DNA from: an uncultured Peptococcaceae bacterium
GTDB taxonomy: Bacteria; Bacillota; Peptococcia; Peptococcales; Peptococcaceae
Assembly (NCBI GenBank): GCA_902492275.1
Contig: CABUKW010000016.1
Location: forward strand, 1 to 32,196
Direction: 5' to 3'
DNA: 32,196 nucleotides
The notes beneath the pieces were generated by a model. It worked only from the letters and a program-made list of their open reading frames with translations, had not been told where the DNA came from and ran no database searches. Within the stretch, counting starts at the first letter, position 1; every line of letters begins with the position of its first letter. Of the stretch, positions 21,095 to 29,362 are shown piece by piece. The position numbers and the translations under genes are program-made.

Positions 21095-22479
21095 AACAGA
21101 ATTTAGAAAACGACAGACAGAAGTTACAGGATGAAGATCAATACGTTCGTTTTTACGGCGGGCGGTTAGGTGGTGCAGTTCCTATGGTACTGCTGTTTGT
21201 GACATTGGCAGTATTATCGGTGCTGGGTTACAGCAGCGGCAAAAGTTTTTGGGCTGCTGCTTTTTTGGCCTTGATGGTAGGTTTTTTGCTCATCCATGAT
21301 AAAAGCCAGTATCAGCAGATTTTGATTGATGGCTTGTCGGATGCTTCGCTGGCCATGGTGCTGTTGACCTTCTTTGTGTCTGGCGTGATGTCAGTGTTGC
21401 TGACTATCGGCGGCTTGTGCGATGGTTTGGTGTATCTGGCGGTAGTAGCCCATATTCCGGCTGCTGTTTTGCCAGTAGCCATTTTTTTGTTGTGTGTGCT
21501 GGTGTCCAGTTCTACCGGCACCACCAGCGGTACAGTAGCTGCGGCTACGCCTGTTTTGTTGCCTTTAGCGGTGAAACTGGGCTGTGATCCCGCTTTGGTA
21601 ATGGGCGCCATTGTCAGCGGCGGATTTTTTGGCGATAATTTGGCGCCAGTAAGCGACACGACGATTGCTTCAGCCACCACGCAGGAAACAGAAATCATCA
21701 CCGTCGTGCGCTCTCGTTTTAAATATTCGGTGATTGCTGGTGTTTTGGCAGCACTGTTGTTTATCTGGCAGGGAGTGCGTACCACAGAGCTGGTGGCAAG
21801 TGTAGGCGCTCTGGATTCCAGCGGCTTATGGGGATTGGTGCTGCTTGTTTGTCCGGTGTTATTGGTGGTCATGATGCTGCGAGGCAAGAATTTTATTTAT
21901 GCTTTAATGTTTAATACCATATTAGCAGCGGTGCTGTGCGTACTGCTGGGCAAACTGCGTTTTGCCGGTTTTTTTGACGCGGAAGGCGTAGTGGCGCAGG
22001 GATTAGGTAATTGTATGAATGCGGCGGTGCTGTGTATGCTGATTTTTATGATTATTCAGATTTTAAAAGTCAGCGGCGTATTTGAGAGCATTGCAGTAGC
22101 TGCTATTGCAAAATGCCGCACCTATAAACAGGCGGAAGCTATCGTAGGCTTTTTGGCCATGCTGGGCTCGGCTATGATGGGCGGCGCTACCTATTCCATT
22201 TTGTTATCCGGCGGCTTAGCTCGTAATCTATTAAAAAATTTCCATGTGGACCGGGCTAGAGGGGCTAATATTTTAGATGGTCTTGCCTGCGGAACGGCGG
22301 GGCTGTTGCCCTATGGCGGCGCGGTGCTGTACGCGGTATCCTGTGCTGCGGCAACCGGCATGGTGGATGGCGGCTTCACTGCATTTGATTTTATCCCGTA
22401 TACGTATCACTGCATGTTGCTGGTTGTCGTTTACTGGATTGCGATTCTGTCTGGTTTTGGGAGAAAATTTGAACGCTGA
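21091..22479 (+). CDS. NhaC-family Na+/H+ antiporter-like transporter
   Basis: 462 residues, about 11-12 membrane helices. Family pattern: GAIVSGGFFGDNLAPVSDTT (the discontinuous helix with the conserved acidic, Pro and Ser), preceded by SSSTGTTSGTVAAATPVLLP. I start it at ATG 21091, which overlaps the upstream stop (ATGA), giving translational coupling; an open stretch from 21058 only adds residues inside the SHMT-like gene. NhaC members include Na+/H+ antiporters and organic-anion or amino-acid exchangers, so it may move the substrate or product of the PLP enzyme. A bidirectional terminator follows. Confidence 0.9.
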   Translation: MKQNLENDRQKLQDEDQYVRFYGGRLGGAVPMVLLFVTLAVLSVLGYSSGKSFWAAAFLALMVGFLLIHDKSQYQQILIDGLSDASLAMVLLTFFVSGVMSVLLTIGGLCDGLVYLAVVAHIPAAVLPVAIFLLCVLVSSSTGTTSGTVAAATPVLLPLAVKLGCDPALVMGAIVSGGFFGDNLAPVSDTTIASATTQETEIITVVRSRFKYSVIAGVLAALLFIWQGVRTTELVASVGALDSSGLWGLVLLVCPVLLVVMMLRGKNFIYALMFNTILAAVLCVLLGKLRFAGFFDAEGVVAQGLGNCMNAAVLCMLIFMIIQILKVSGVFESIAVAAIAKCRTYKQAEAIVGFLAMLGSAMMGGATYSILLSGGLARNLLKNFHVDRARGANILDGLACGTAGLLPYGGAVLYAVSCAAATGMVDGGFTAFDFIPYTYHCMLLVVVYWIAILSGFGRKFER

Positions 22480-22501
22480 TCTGGAAAATCCTATAGCATA
22501 G

Positions 22502-22543
22502 AAAAGGTCTGCACCGGTTTCACCAAGCCGGTACAGACCTTTT
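22502..22543. terminator. Bidirectional terminator between antiporter and methyltransferase genes
   Basis: A stem AAAAGGTCTG-c-ACCGG against CCGGT-a-CAGACCTTTT (one mismatch) with a 10-base loop. T-runs occur on both strands. It serves the plus-strand antiporter and the convergent minus-strand methyltransferase. Confidence 0.88.
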
Positions 22544-22593
22544 ATCCTTTTTACAGAGGATTGAGTTGTCATCGCCTTTAGCGGTAAAGCGAA

Positions 22594-23274
22594 TTATTTA
22601 CGGCAGCAAAAGCAGGCCATAGATTCTACCGTTTGCACGGTTGCTTCGGTGAATAAATAATCCAGCCGCTTTTGCAGACGGTCCGCCGTGTCAAAGGGCG
22701 GTGTGAAAAACCCTTTTGGCGTATAAAGATGACGAATCCACCAATCGGTGCGTTTATTTTGGCCCTTAACATAGAAGCAGCCGCAGAAAATGCCGCCAGG
22801 CTTTAAAACGCGCAGGATTTCTTTATAGGCCGCTTTTTTGTCGGGAAAGGCATGAAAGCCATTCAGGGACAGCACCAAATCTAAGCTGTCGTCTGTCATA
22901 GGCAGTTGGCCCACGTCACCTTGCAGAAAGGTAACATTGGACAGCCCCATGGCTTGTGCCCGTGCCTGTGCCTTCTGCATCATAGCGGCGGAATAATCCA
23001 GACAGGTGATACTGGCTAGGGGCAGCTGCTGATAGACGGGCATGGTCAGAATGCCGGTGCCGACAGGAACCTCCAGCAAGGAGCCGGAAAAATCGGCGGG
23101 AATGCCGGAAAGCGCCAGCTCTAAATAGCGATTATTTTTTTGTGTGTCCATATTCCACACCAGTTTGCAAACCGCCTTACCGGGCAGCGTGGAGCAGGTA
23201 ATCATGCCGTCATAAAAGGTCGCTTCGTTGCCCAATGCGCGGTAAGCCTGCGCGATTGCTTCATGTCTGTTCAT
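22594..23274 (-). CDS. Class I SAM-dependent methyltransferase
   Basis: 226 residues, Methyltransf_11-like Rossmann fold. The SAM loop is LLEVPVGTGILTMP (about 63-76; the usual GxGxG is VGTG), followed by CLDYSAAMM (acidic residue for SAM ribose), FLQGDVGQLPM and LRVLKPGG. The C-terminal part has a basic, aromatic segment (WWIRHLYTPKGFF) and ends in a FCCRK tail. The start is 3 bases after the stop of the HMA-domain gene, with AGGAAG upstream, so the two are cotranscribed. The substrate is unknown; the small-molecule (ubiE/arsM-like) type fits best. Confidence 0.85.
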   Translation of the reverse strand: MNRHEAIAQAYRALGNEATFYDGMITCSTLPGKAVCKLVWNMDTQKNNRYLELALSGIPADFSGSLLEVPVGTGILTMPVYQQLPLASITCLDYSAAMMQKAQARAQAMGLSNVTFLQGDVGQLPMTDDSLDLVLSLNGFHAFPDKKAAYKEILRVLKPGGIFCGCFYVKGQNKRTDWWIRHLYTPKGFFTPPFDTADRLQKRLDYLFTEATVQTVESMACFCCRK

Positions 23275-23277
23275 AGG

Positions 23278-23643
23278 CTACGCTTCCTGATAATCGGTGA
23301 CAGTGTAGCCGGCCCGACTGATGCTAGTGCGGATTTCGTCTTCACTCAGCGGTTGTTTCATGCGCACGGTAGCCGACTTGTCTTTCAAATCCACCTGAGC
23401 CCATACGCCTTCTTTCTCATTGAGCGCATTTTCTACCCGCAGCTTGCAATGGCTGCAGGTCATACCGTCTACGCCGACTTTGACGCAGTACGGGTAATGT
23501 TCTGCATGCTTATCCTGCACGCGGATTTTTTTCTCCTCGTCGCCACCGGAACCACAGCAGCCATGAGAAACATTTTTCATGTAGCTTTTAACGCCATAGG
23601 CGCAGACTGCCACTAAAATCAGCACAATGATTACATTTGCCAT
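23278..23643 (-). CDS. Membrane-anchored heavy-metal-associated (HMA) domain protein
   Basis: 121 residues. An N-terminal hydrophobic segment (about 4-18, VIIVLILVAVCAYGV) is followed by a Cys-Gly linker (HGCCGSGG) like that of FeoB-associated proteins. A C-terminal HMA ferredoxin-like domain (about 50-121) has GMTCSHC (the metal-binding CxxC) and ends SISRAGYTVTDYQ. It probably holds a soft metal such as Cu(I) or Zn near the membrane. GGAGG is 7 bases before the ATG. The methyltransferase gene follows 3 bases after its stop. A dyad over its promoter (23686-23699) suggests repression by a metal-sensing protein; that protein is not in the window. Confidence 0.85.
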   Translation of the reverse strand: MANVIIVLILVAVCAYGVKSYMKNVSHGCCGSGGDEEKKIRVQDKHAEHYPYCVKVGVDGMTCSHCKLRVENALNEKEGVWAQVDLKDKSATVRMKQPLSEDEIRTSISRAGYTVTDYQEA

Positions 23644-23669
23644 TTGAAAACCTCCATCTCGAATATTAT

Positions 23670-23699
23670 TTTATAGCAATGATGCTTAGTTGAAACTAA
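23670..23699 (-). promoter_or_regulatory. HMA-gene promoter with overlapping dyad
   Basis: Minus-strand TATAAA at 23670-23675. The perfect dyad TTAGTT-ga-AACTAA (23686-23699) covers the -35 position. The dyad looks like a metalloregulator operator. No other feature is visible in the 221 bases to the LysR gene. Confidence 0.45.
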
Positions 23700-23864
23700 C
23701 TATGGGACAAGAAAAATATTAGACAGATGAATTCCTTTGACCAAAAATGCAGGGAACAGTTCACATAAGTTTATTGTTATTATTTATGAGTTAGGATTCT
23801 AGATATATGCTACTGCAAACTGGGCGGTTTGTCAAGAAAGGGATTACAAGTGAAAAACGATGTG

Positions 23865-24797
23865 TTAATCATTGTTACATATATCTAGTTTTTGGCAAGA
23901 TTCTAGCAATAGATCCTTTATTGCTTGCAATAAAGGATTGTCCTTTTGATTTTGTGGGAATAATAATACTATTTTCATCGGCATAGGGTAATTTTTTATA
24001 GTTTTTGCACAAATCGTGTCATTTTTTATTTGTGGACAAGTTCTTAAGCAGATAGAAGAAAAAATTCCGATATAGTTTGGCTCTAGGGATATGAGGTTGA
24101 ACATCATTTCTCTGGTAGGCAATTTTTTTATTTGCGTTTTTGGAAATTGTGCGTAAATTTCTCCATAGGGCAGAATCGTGTACTTTTCATAAGTAACTAA
24201 ATGGAACTCTGTTAATTGATTTAATGTAAGTTCTTCTTGTCTAGCAAACGGATGAGAAGCATTTAAAAAGACAAGACTTGATATATCTGCAATAGGAAAA
24301 ACTTTAAAATTATTTTGATTCATTTTTTTCTTTAAAGAAATTAAACCAGCAGGATCACAAAAGTCGAGACCTAAAAATAGAGAATGATTTGTCTCAATTG
24401 GGGCTACAATCTTGGGAGATTCATCTTTTAATATAATTTGTAAGGAAGGGTATCGATTGGATGCAGTCAAAATTGTATCAAGCAAAATTGTGCTGCAAAT
24501 AATGTCAGGTGCTGTAATTCGCACCTCCCCTTTAATTTTAGATGTATGAGTGGCTAAGTTGAGCCAATTCTGCTGCATTTTTAGCATTTGAATAGCGTCA
24601 GGTAAAATTTGCTTTCCTTCTGTTGTTAAAGTAATACCGTTCTTACTGCGTGTAAAGAGCGGATATCCCAATTCCTGTTCCAATGTTGCAATAGCAGCGC
24701 TAAGACTAGGCTGGCTGATGAATAGGTTTTTTGCAGCTTCGTTAAAAGATTTATATTCACTTGTTTTCACAAAATATTCAATATGCTTTAACTGCAT
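23865..24797 (-). CDS. LysR-family transcriptional regulator
   Basis: 310 residues. An N-terminal helix-turn-helix (FNEAAKNLFISQPSLSAAIA then LEQELGYPLFTR, about 18-50) is followed by a linker helix and a two-lobed effector domain (from about 90). AAGGAG lies 9 bases before the ATG. It is divergent from the SLC13-type transporter gene, with 236 bases between. This is the usual layout for LTTRs that control the adjacent catabolic operon and sense its substrate, so the amidohydrolase locus downstream is the likely target. Confidence 0.92.
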   Translation of the reverse strand: MQLKHIEYFVKTSEYKSFNEAAKNLFISQPSLSAAIATLEQELGYPLFTRSKNGITLTTEGKQILPDAIQMLKMQQNWLNLATHTSKIKGEVRITAPDIICSTILLDTILTASNRYPSLQIILKDESPKIVAPIETNHSLFLGLDFCDPAGLISLKKKMNQNNFKVFPIADISSLVFLNASHPFARQEELTLNQLTEFHLVTYEKYTILPYGEIYAQFPKTQIKKLPTREMMFNLISLEPNYIGIFSSICLRTCPQIKNDTICAKTIKNYPMPMKIVLLFPQNQKDNPLLQAIKDLLLESCQKLDICNND

Positions 24798-24853
24798 AAT
24801 TTCATCTCCTTGATTTTAGAGGGGCATTGGGAAAGGGATTAAAATTATTATAC

Positions 24854-24865
24854 TAATTCGAATTA
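24854..24865. promoter_or_regulatory. Possible LysR operator dyad
   Basis: A perfect 12-bp palindrome TAATTCGAATTA in the divergent LysR/transporter region, about 55 bases upstream of the lysR start. LysR-type sites are AT-rich interrupted dyads, so this is a candidate. The rest of the 236-base region is very AT-rich, with no clear -35/-10 pair for the transporter side, as is common for activator-dependent promoters. Confidence 0.4.
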
Positions 24866-25033
24866 TTATTGTAAAGATTATAGGAAAAATGCGTAATAGA
24901 AACACGCTATTTTGGGATTATGCATAAATAAAATTTTGAGTTATGATATATATAAAATAAATGGTTTATATAAATAACAGCGCTGTTCACAATAATTTCT
25001 AATTTTCTCTTGTAAGTGATAGGAGGTATTGGT

Positions 25034-26413
25034 ATGAGTAACATATCGAATGAAAAGCTGAAATGGTTGATTACTATTATTTTACCGCTTTGTATCATGT
25101 TTATCCCATTATCAGAATTGTATACGCAGTCATTGCGGATTTTTTTCATAGTAACATTATTTGCTATTATGTTGGTCGTATTTGATTTAGTAGATAGCTT
25201 AGTAGCAGCTATGGTGCTGTTTATGGGATATTCGGTAACAGGAATTGCGGAGGCAAGCGTGGTTTTTTCTGCATGGTCGAATGATGTTGCATGGATGATT
25301 ATAGGTTCTCTTGTATTTTGTGCAGCTCTTGAGAAGACAGGAATTATGAATCGTTTGGCGTATCATCTGATTTTAAAATTAGGCGGTAGTTATAGCAAAA
25401 TGCTGTGGGCTATTTATTTTGCAGCTTTGTTGATTTCCTTTTTGACATCTGTGACAGGGTTTCCACTGTTTGCAACTATTGTATTTGGTATATGTCACGG
25501 TATGGGCTATAAAATGGGTTCACGAGAAGCCAATGGTGTAGTATTTGCGGCTATGACCGGTGCAGTAGCGCCTTTTGCATGGCTTTATAATCCCATTAAT
25601 GCTGGCGTAGGCGCTTCGGTAATTAATATGTTCGACGCTAGTTTGACCATTACCTGGATGTCTTATTTGCAGACTGCAGTGCCATGGTTGATATTTGATA
25701 TCATCTGGATGGTTTTGATTACAAAAGTATTCTTTAAACCGAGAGATAATAATATTTCTGCAGCCTACTTTCAGCAAGAGTTGAGTAAGCTTGGTTCTAT
25801 GTCTAATGCAGAGAAAAAGGCAATCGTATTAACTTTGCTTGTTGTGGCTTATCTGATTGGTTCTAGCTTTTTAGGATGGAAAACAGCATATGGTTTTAGT
25901 ATATTAGCTTGGGCTGTGTTTTTACCCGGTATTCATTTAGCCGATGGAGAAGCTTTAAAGAAAGTGAACTTTGGTATTGTATTCTTCACTGTAGCATGTA
26001 TTTCTATTGGTACAGTTGGAAATGCCGTTGGTGTAGGTACCTTGATTACTGGCATTGTTAGTCCGATGCTGCAAGGGCTATCAGATGTAGCTTATATTTT
26101 TGGTGTATGGATAATTTCTACAATTTCGAACTTTCTGTTGACGCCCGTAGCAGTAACAACAGCGTTGGGTGTACCGATGATGCAGATTGGGGTAGATTTG
26201 GGTATTAGTCCAGTAGCCACATTATTTACAATGATTATGAATACATCGAATGTTTTCATGCCTCATGAAAACACAGCTTATTTATTGTATTTCGCTCTTG
26301 GGCTATTTAGTATGAAAGACTTTATCAAGTACAATTCTATTCGTATGATGTTACATTTAATATTCATGATGGTTGTTATTGTACCATATTGGTACTTTAT
26401 TGGAATATTGTAG
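25034..26413 (+). CDS. SLC13/DASS-type sodium:anion symporter
   Basis: 459 residues, about 11-12 membrane helices. A first hydrophobic stretch LIVIILPLC-like, then small-residue helices, and GVPLFATIV- and FLLTPVAVTTALGVPMMQIG-type loops typical of the DASS/ArsB-NhaD superfamily of dicarboxylate and anion symporters. I start at the ATG at 25034, with TAGGAGG before it; a GTG at 25016 would put that site inside. It is the first gene of the plus-strand locus with the two RxR-amidohydrolases, so it likely imports their substrate, an organic anion. The anion cannot be named. Confidence 0.85.
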   Translation: MSNISNEKLKWLITIILPLCIMFIPLSELYTQSLRIFFIVTLFAIMLVVFDLVDSLVAAMVLFMGYSVTGIAEASVVFSAWSNDVAWMIIGSLVFCAALEKTGIMNRLAYHLILKLGGSYSKMLWAIYFAALLISFLTSVTGFPLFATIVFGICHGMGYKMGSREANGVVFAAMTGAVAPFAWLYNPINAGVGASVINMFDASLTITWMSYLQTAVPWLIFDIIWMVLITKVFFKPRDNNISAAYFQQELSKLGSMSNAEKKAIVLTLLVVAYLIGSSFLGWKTAYGFSILAWAVFLPGIHLADGEALKKVNFGIVFFTVACISIGTVGNAVGVGTLITGIVSPMLQGLSDVAYIFGVWIISTISNFLLTPVAVTTALGVPMMQIGVDLGISPVATLFTMIMNTSNVFMPHENTAYLLYFALGLFSMKDFIKYNSIRMMLHLIFMMVVIVPYWYFIGIL

Positions 26414-26503
26414 TTAGAATAGGGGGAATTAGATGAGATTTAGATGGAGTTAGAAATAGGTGTGAAGGTTAACTCATGAAAAAAATTTTAGGAGGTTATG
26501 AAG

Positions 26504-27343
26504 ATGATAATTGATATGCGTTTACGCCCACCGTATAAGAGCATTACGAATATGAGTTTTTTTCAGGTACCACAATACATTGCGCCTACTGTATTGAAAA
26601 ATGGCGGACATATGCCACTGTCTTGTTTTGAAAAATCAATGGATCTGTTAATACAGGAAATGGATGAAGCAAGCGTGGATATGGGTGTGGTGCCTGTTCG
26701 TACAGCGGATGGTGTGTTAAATGATGATGTTATTGGTTTATTAGAAGATTATCCGGGACGTTTCATCGTGATGGCAGGAATTGATCCTACAACTGGTATT
26801 TTAAATGCATTGAACGATATTGATAAATATGCAGTAAACGGCCCCTCGGCGGGTATTGTAATGGAACTACCATTCTGCAAGAATGGTCCATTGCATGTAG
26901 ATGACCCGATTTTGACACCAATTTACGAAAAATGTGAAATGGAACAAATTCCAGTTTATTTACAGTGGGGCGGATTATTTGCTCCGGATTTAGGTTTATA
27001 TAATCCTGTAGAATTGGATCATGTAGCAGTAAAATATCCAAAGATGACAATTATTTGCGGACATGCTGGTTGGCCTTTTGTAACAGAGATTTGTCAGATA
27101 GCGTTATGTCGTGGCAATGTTTATTTAGCACCGGATACGTATATGACACCGAATACGCCTGGCTATGAGGGTTATGTTACGGCAGCTAGAAATATGTTAT
27201 CTGAACGAATTTGTTTTTCTACAGCATATCCGTTAGCTACGATTTCGGAGATGAAAGCTTCTTATGATGCGTTTGATTTACCTGATGATATAAAAGAAAA
27301 TTTATTTTGCAATAATGCGAAACGAGCGTTAGGTTTGCAATAA
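26504..27343 (+). CDS. Amidohydrolase-2-like protein with RxR in place of HxH, copy 1
   Basis: 279 residues, TIM-barrel amidohydrolase-2 (ACMSD/LigI-like) pattern: an N-terminal beta strand IIDMRLRPPY, ICGHAGWPF (about 185-193) and FSTAYPL near the C-terminus. In the family the first motif is D-x-H-x-H, but here it is R6-x-R8; the middle His is replaced (VYLQWGG), and the Asp of GSDYP is Ala. Only the His of GHAG stays. A normal metal-dependent hydrolase or decarboxylase mechanism is therefore unlikely. I start at ATG 26504, 8 bases after AGGAGG; the ATG at 26498 is too close. It sits between the transporter and the NMO-like gene and has a paralogue at 28434. Confidence 0.82.
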   Translation: MIIDMRLRPPYKSITNMSFFQVPQYIAPTVLKNGGHMPLSCFEKSMDLLIQEMDEASVDMGVVPVRTADGVLNDDVIGLLEDYPGRFIVMAGIDPTTGILNALNDIDKYAVNGPSAGIVMELPFCKNGPLHVDDPILTPIYEKCEMEQIPVYLQWGGLFAPDLGLYNPVELDHVAVKYPKMTIICGHAGWPFVTEICQIALCRGNVYLAPDTYMTPNTPGYEGYVTAARNMLSERICFSTAYPLATISEMKASYDAFDLPDDIKENLFCNNAKRALGLQ

Positions 27344-27377
27344 TAAAAATATATAAGTGCAGAAAAGAGGATGAAAA

Positions 27378-28352
27378 ATGGCAAATCGAGTATGTGAAAC
27401 TTTGGGAATTGAAAAACCTGTTATCTGTGGTCCAATGGCTTGGACTTCCACAGCTCCACTTGTAGCAGCAGTATCTAACGCTGGGGGAATTGGCATTTTA
27501 GGTGTGGGCTTTGCACCGCTTGAATTTGTGGAGGCGCAGATTCAAGAGACAAAAAGATTAACTGATAAGCCTTTCGGTATCAATGTTATTTTAATTCCCG
27601 ATTTTGCATTATTGGATAAAATTACAAAAGTAGTAGAAGATGAACGGCCCGCTGTTGTTTATGCGGATACATTATTAAACTTAGACTATGAGTTGGCAAA
27701 AACTTATTTTGACAAATGGCATGCATTGGGTAGTAAAGTAATTGTAAAGGCTAGCGATATTCATGACGCGATTGTAGCAGATAAAGCCGGTTCTGATGTG
27801 ATTGTTGTAAAAGGCTGGGAAGGCGGTGGCCATGTGACCTATGAAGCTACTACTGTATTAGTTCCATAGGCTGCTGACGCAATTAAAGCGCCGTTGATTG
27901 CATCTGGTGGTATTGCAGACGGTCGTGGTATGGCTGCAGCAATTGCCTTGGGTGCAGAAGGGATTGAAATGGGTACCATATTTTTAGCCGCCGAGGAAAC
28001 GTTAGTTCATCCCAATGTAAAACAAGCTGTAGTTAATGCACAAGATATGCAGTCTGTTATTACAGGAACTTGTACTGGTGAGCCATGCCGTCAGATTAAA
28101 AACAGGCTGTCTGATGAATTATTGCGTATAGAAGCAGAGCATATACAGGGAGAAGCTGCAGAACTACTTCGCCCAGTAGCCGAAAGTTCCCTGAAAAAAG
28201 CTATGGCTGAAGGCGATATGGAAAATGGTGCGGTAATGGCAGGGCAAATCGCACCTTTAATCAAAGAAATTCGTCCGGCAGCAGTCATTATTGATACAGT
28301 ATTGGCAGAATGTAAAGAGGTGCTGGCAAAGATGCCACAGTATGAATTTTAG
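27378..28352 (+). pseudogene. Nitronate-monooxygenase/FabK-like gene with an in-frame amber stop
   Basis: The frame runs 324 codons, normal for this FMN TIM-barrel family, but has one in-frame TAG at 27867-27869. Before it: GPMAWTSTAPLVAAVSNAGG (FMN site) and GWEGGGHVTYE with the catalytic-type His (usual form EAGGH). After it: ASGGIADGRGMAAAIALGAE (phosphate-binding segment), then FLAAEE. The sequence across the TAG matches the family (VLVP then AADAIKAPL; family members often have Gln at the stop), so CAG to TAG is the simplest change. The 3' half has no ribosome binding site (first start is a TTG at 27894). GAGG precedes the ATG. It is either a broken gene, a sequencing error or an amber codon that is read through. 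Confidence 0.8.
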
Positions 28353-28433
28353 TGAACAGTTTGAATTGTGCAATGTGTAATATAGAAACGATGTATTTAA
28401 AATGTGAATCTATAAATAACAGAGGAGCAAATC

Positions 28434-29285
28434 ATGAAAGCTATTGATTTTAGAGTACGGCCACCATACGATTCGTTTAACGGTTTGTTTGAATATGACA
28501 AATGGCCGGGTAATTTGGCAGGTTGCTTAAAAAATATGGGCTTAGTGGATCCACTGCCTAAATCTTACAAGAATGCTTCTATAGAAGAATATTTGCAGGA
28601 ATGTGAACAGTCTGAAATTGTAGCATCTGTAATTGCTAGTAGAAATGGCGCAAATAATGATGCTTTGGAAGAATTGACAGTAAAGTATCCTGGTAAATTC
28701 TATCTATTCCCGTATGTGAATCTCGCAGATGTGGAAGAAACAAAACATATTGTAGAACGCTATATCTTCAATGGAAAAGGCTATGCAAAAGGTGTAACTG
28801 TTGAACCCGGGATTCCAGTGAATGGCAAGACTTATCAGGTAAATGACGAAATTTTCTTTCCTGTTTATAAATACTTAGAAGAAAATAATATTCCAGTAAT
28901 GCTTACTTTGGCCTATATGACAGTCCCCTATTTTGATAATAATATTCCATTTTATGTAGATCAGGTGCTGGCGGCTTTTCCTAAGTTGAAAATTATTATG
29001 GGACACGGTGCTTATCCATGGGGGCGGGATTTTGGGACAATGATGATGAAGAGAACAAATCTGTATTTTGCAATAGATACGCAATTGTTTGCAGGTGCTG
29101 GACATCAGGATTATGCAGAAATTATGAATCATTGGTGCCCAGATCAATTCTTATTTGGCTCATCCTATCCCGTAACGCCGCCACAGATGGTAAAAGCGGC
29201 CTATGAGCATAACGGTGTTGTAGAAGAACGCCATATGGAAAATTTCTTCTATCATAATGCAGCAAAACTATTAGGCCTTGAATAA
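28434..29285 (+). CDS. Amidohydrolase-2-like protein with RxR in place of HxH, copy 2
   Basis: 283 residues; same layout as the copy at 26504-27343 but clearly diverged. N-terminus AIDFRVRPPYDSF (R-x-R in place of H-x-H), IIMGHGAYPW (the retained His), FGSSYPV (Ser in place of the catalytic-type Asp), and no His in the central strand (IPVMLTLAY). The identical RxRPP motif in both paralogues argues that it is a conserved feature, not decay. AGAGGAG lies 7 bases before the ATG. It is last in the LysR-controlled locus and is followed by a terminator. The two copies may form a heteromer or act on successive intermediates. Confidence 0.82.
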   Translation: MKAIDFRVRPPYDSFNGLFEYDKWPGNLAGCLKNMGLVDPLPKSYKNASIEEYLQECEQSEIVASVIASRNGANNDALEELTVKYPGKFYLFPYVNLADVEETKHIVERYIFNGKGYAKGVTVEPGIPVNGKTYQVNDEIFFPVYKYLEENNIPVMLTLAYMTVPYFDNNIPFYVDQVLAAFPKLKIIMGHGAYPWGRDFGTMMMKRTNLYFAIDTQLFAGAGHQDYAEIMNHWCPDQFLFGSSYPVTPPQMVKAAYEHNGVVEERHMENFFYHNAAKLLGLE

Positions 29286-29301
29286 AAACAGAAATTTACG
29301 A

Positions 29302-29350
29302 AATCGGCTATCAATTGTTTCATAGTTACAATTAGATAGCCGGTTTTTTA
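29302..29350 (+). terminator. Terminator of the amidohydrolase locus
   Basis: A stem AATCGGCTATC/GATAGCCGGTT with one G-U pair and an inner AATTG/CAATT extension, followed by TTTTTTATTTTC. It starts 17 bases after the stop. Confidence 0.9.
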
Positions 29351-29362
29351 TTTTCACTAAAA

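Noticed and set aside
24907..25149. Minus-strand 80-residue frame between lysR and the transporter
   Set aside because: It is very AT-rich, overlaps the transporter start and has no family-like pattern.
27867..27869. Pyrrolysine or other genome-wide recoding of TAG
   Set aside because: TAG ends several other intact genes in the window, and this site is adequately explained by one CAG to TAG change.
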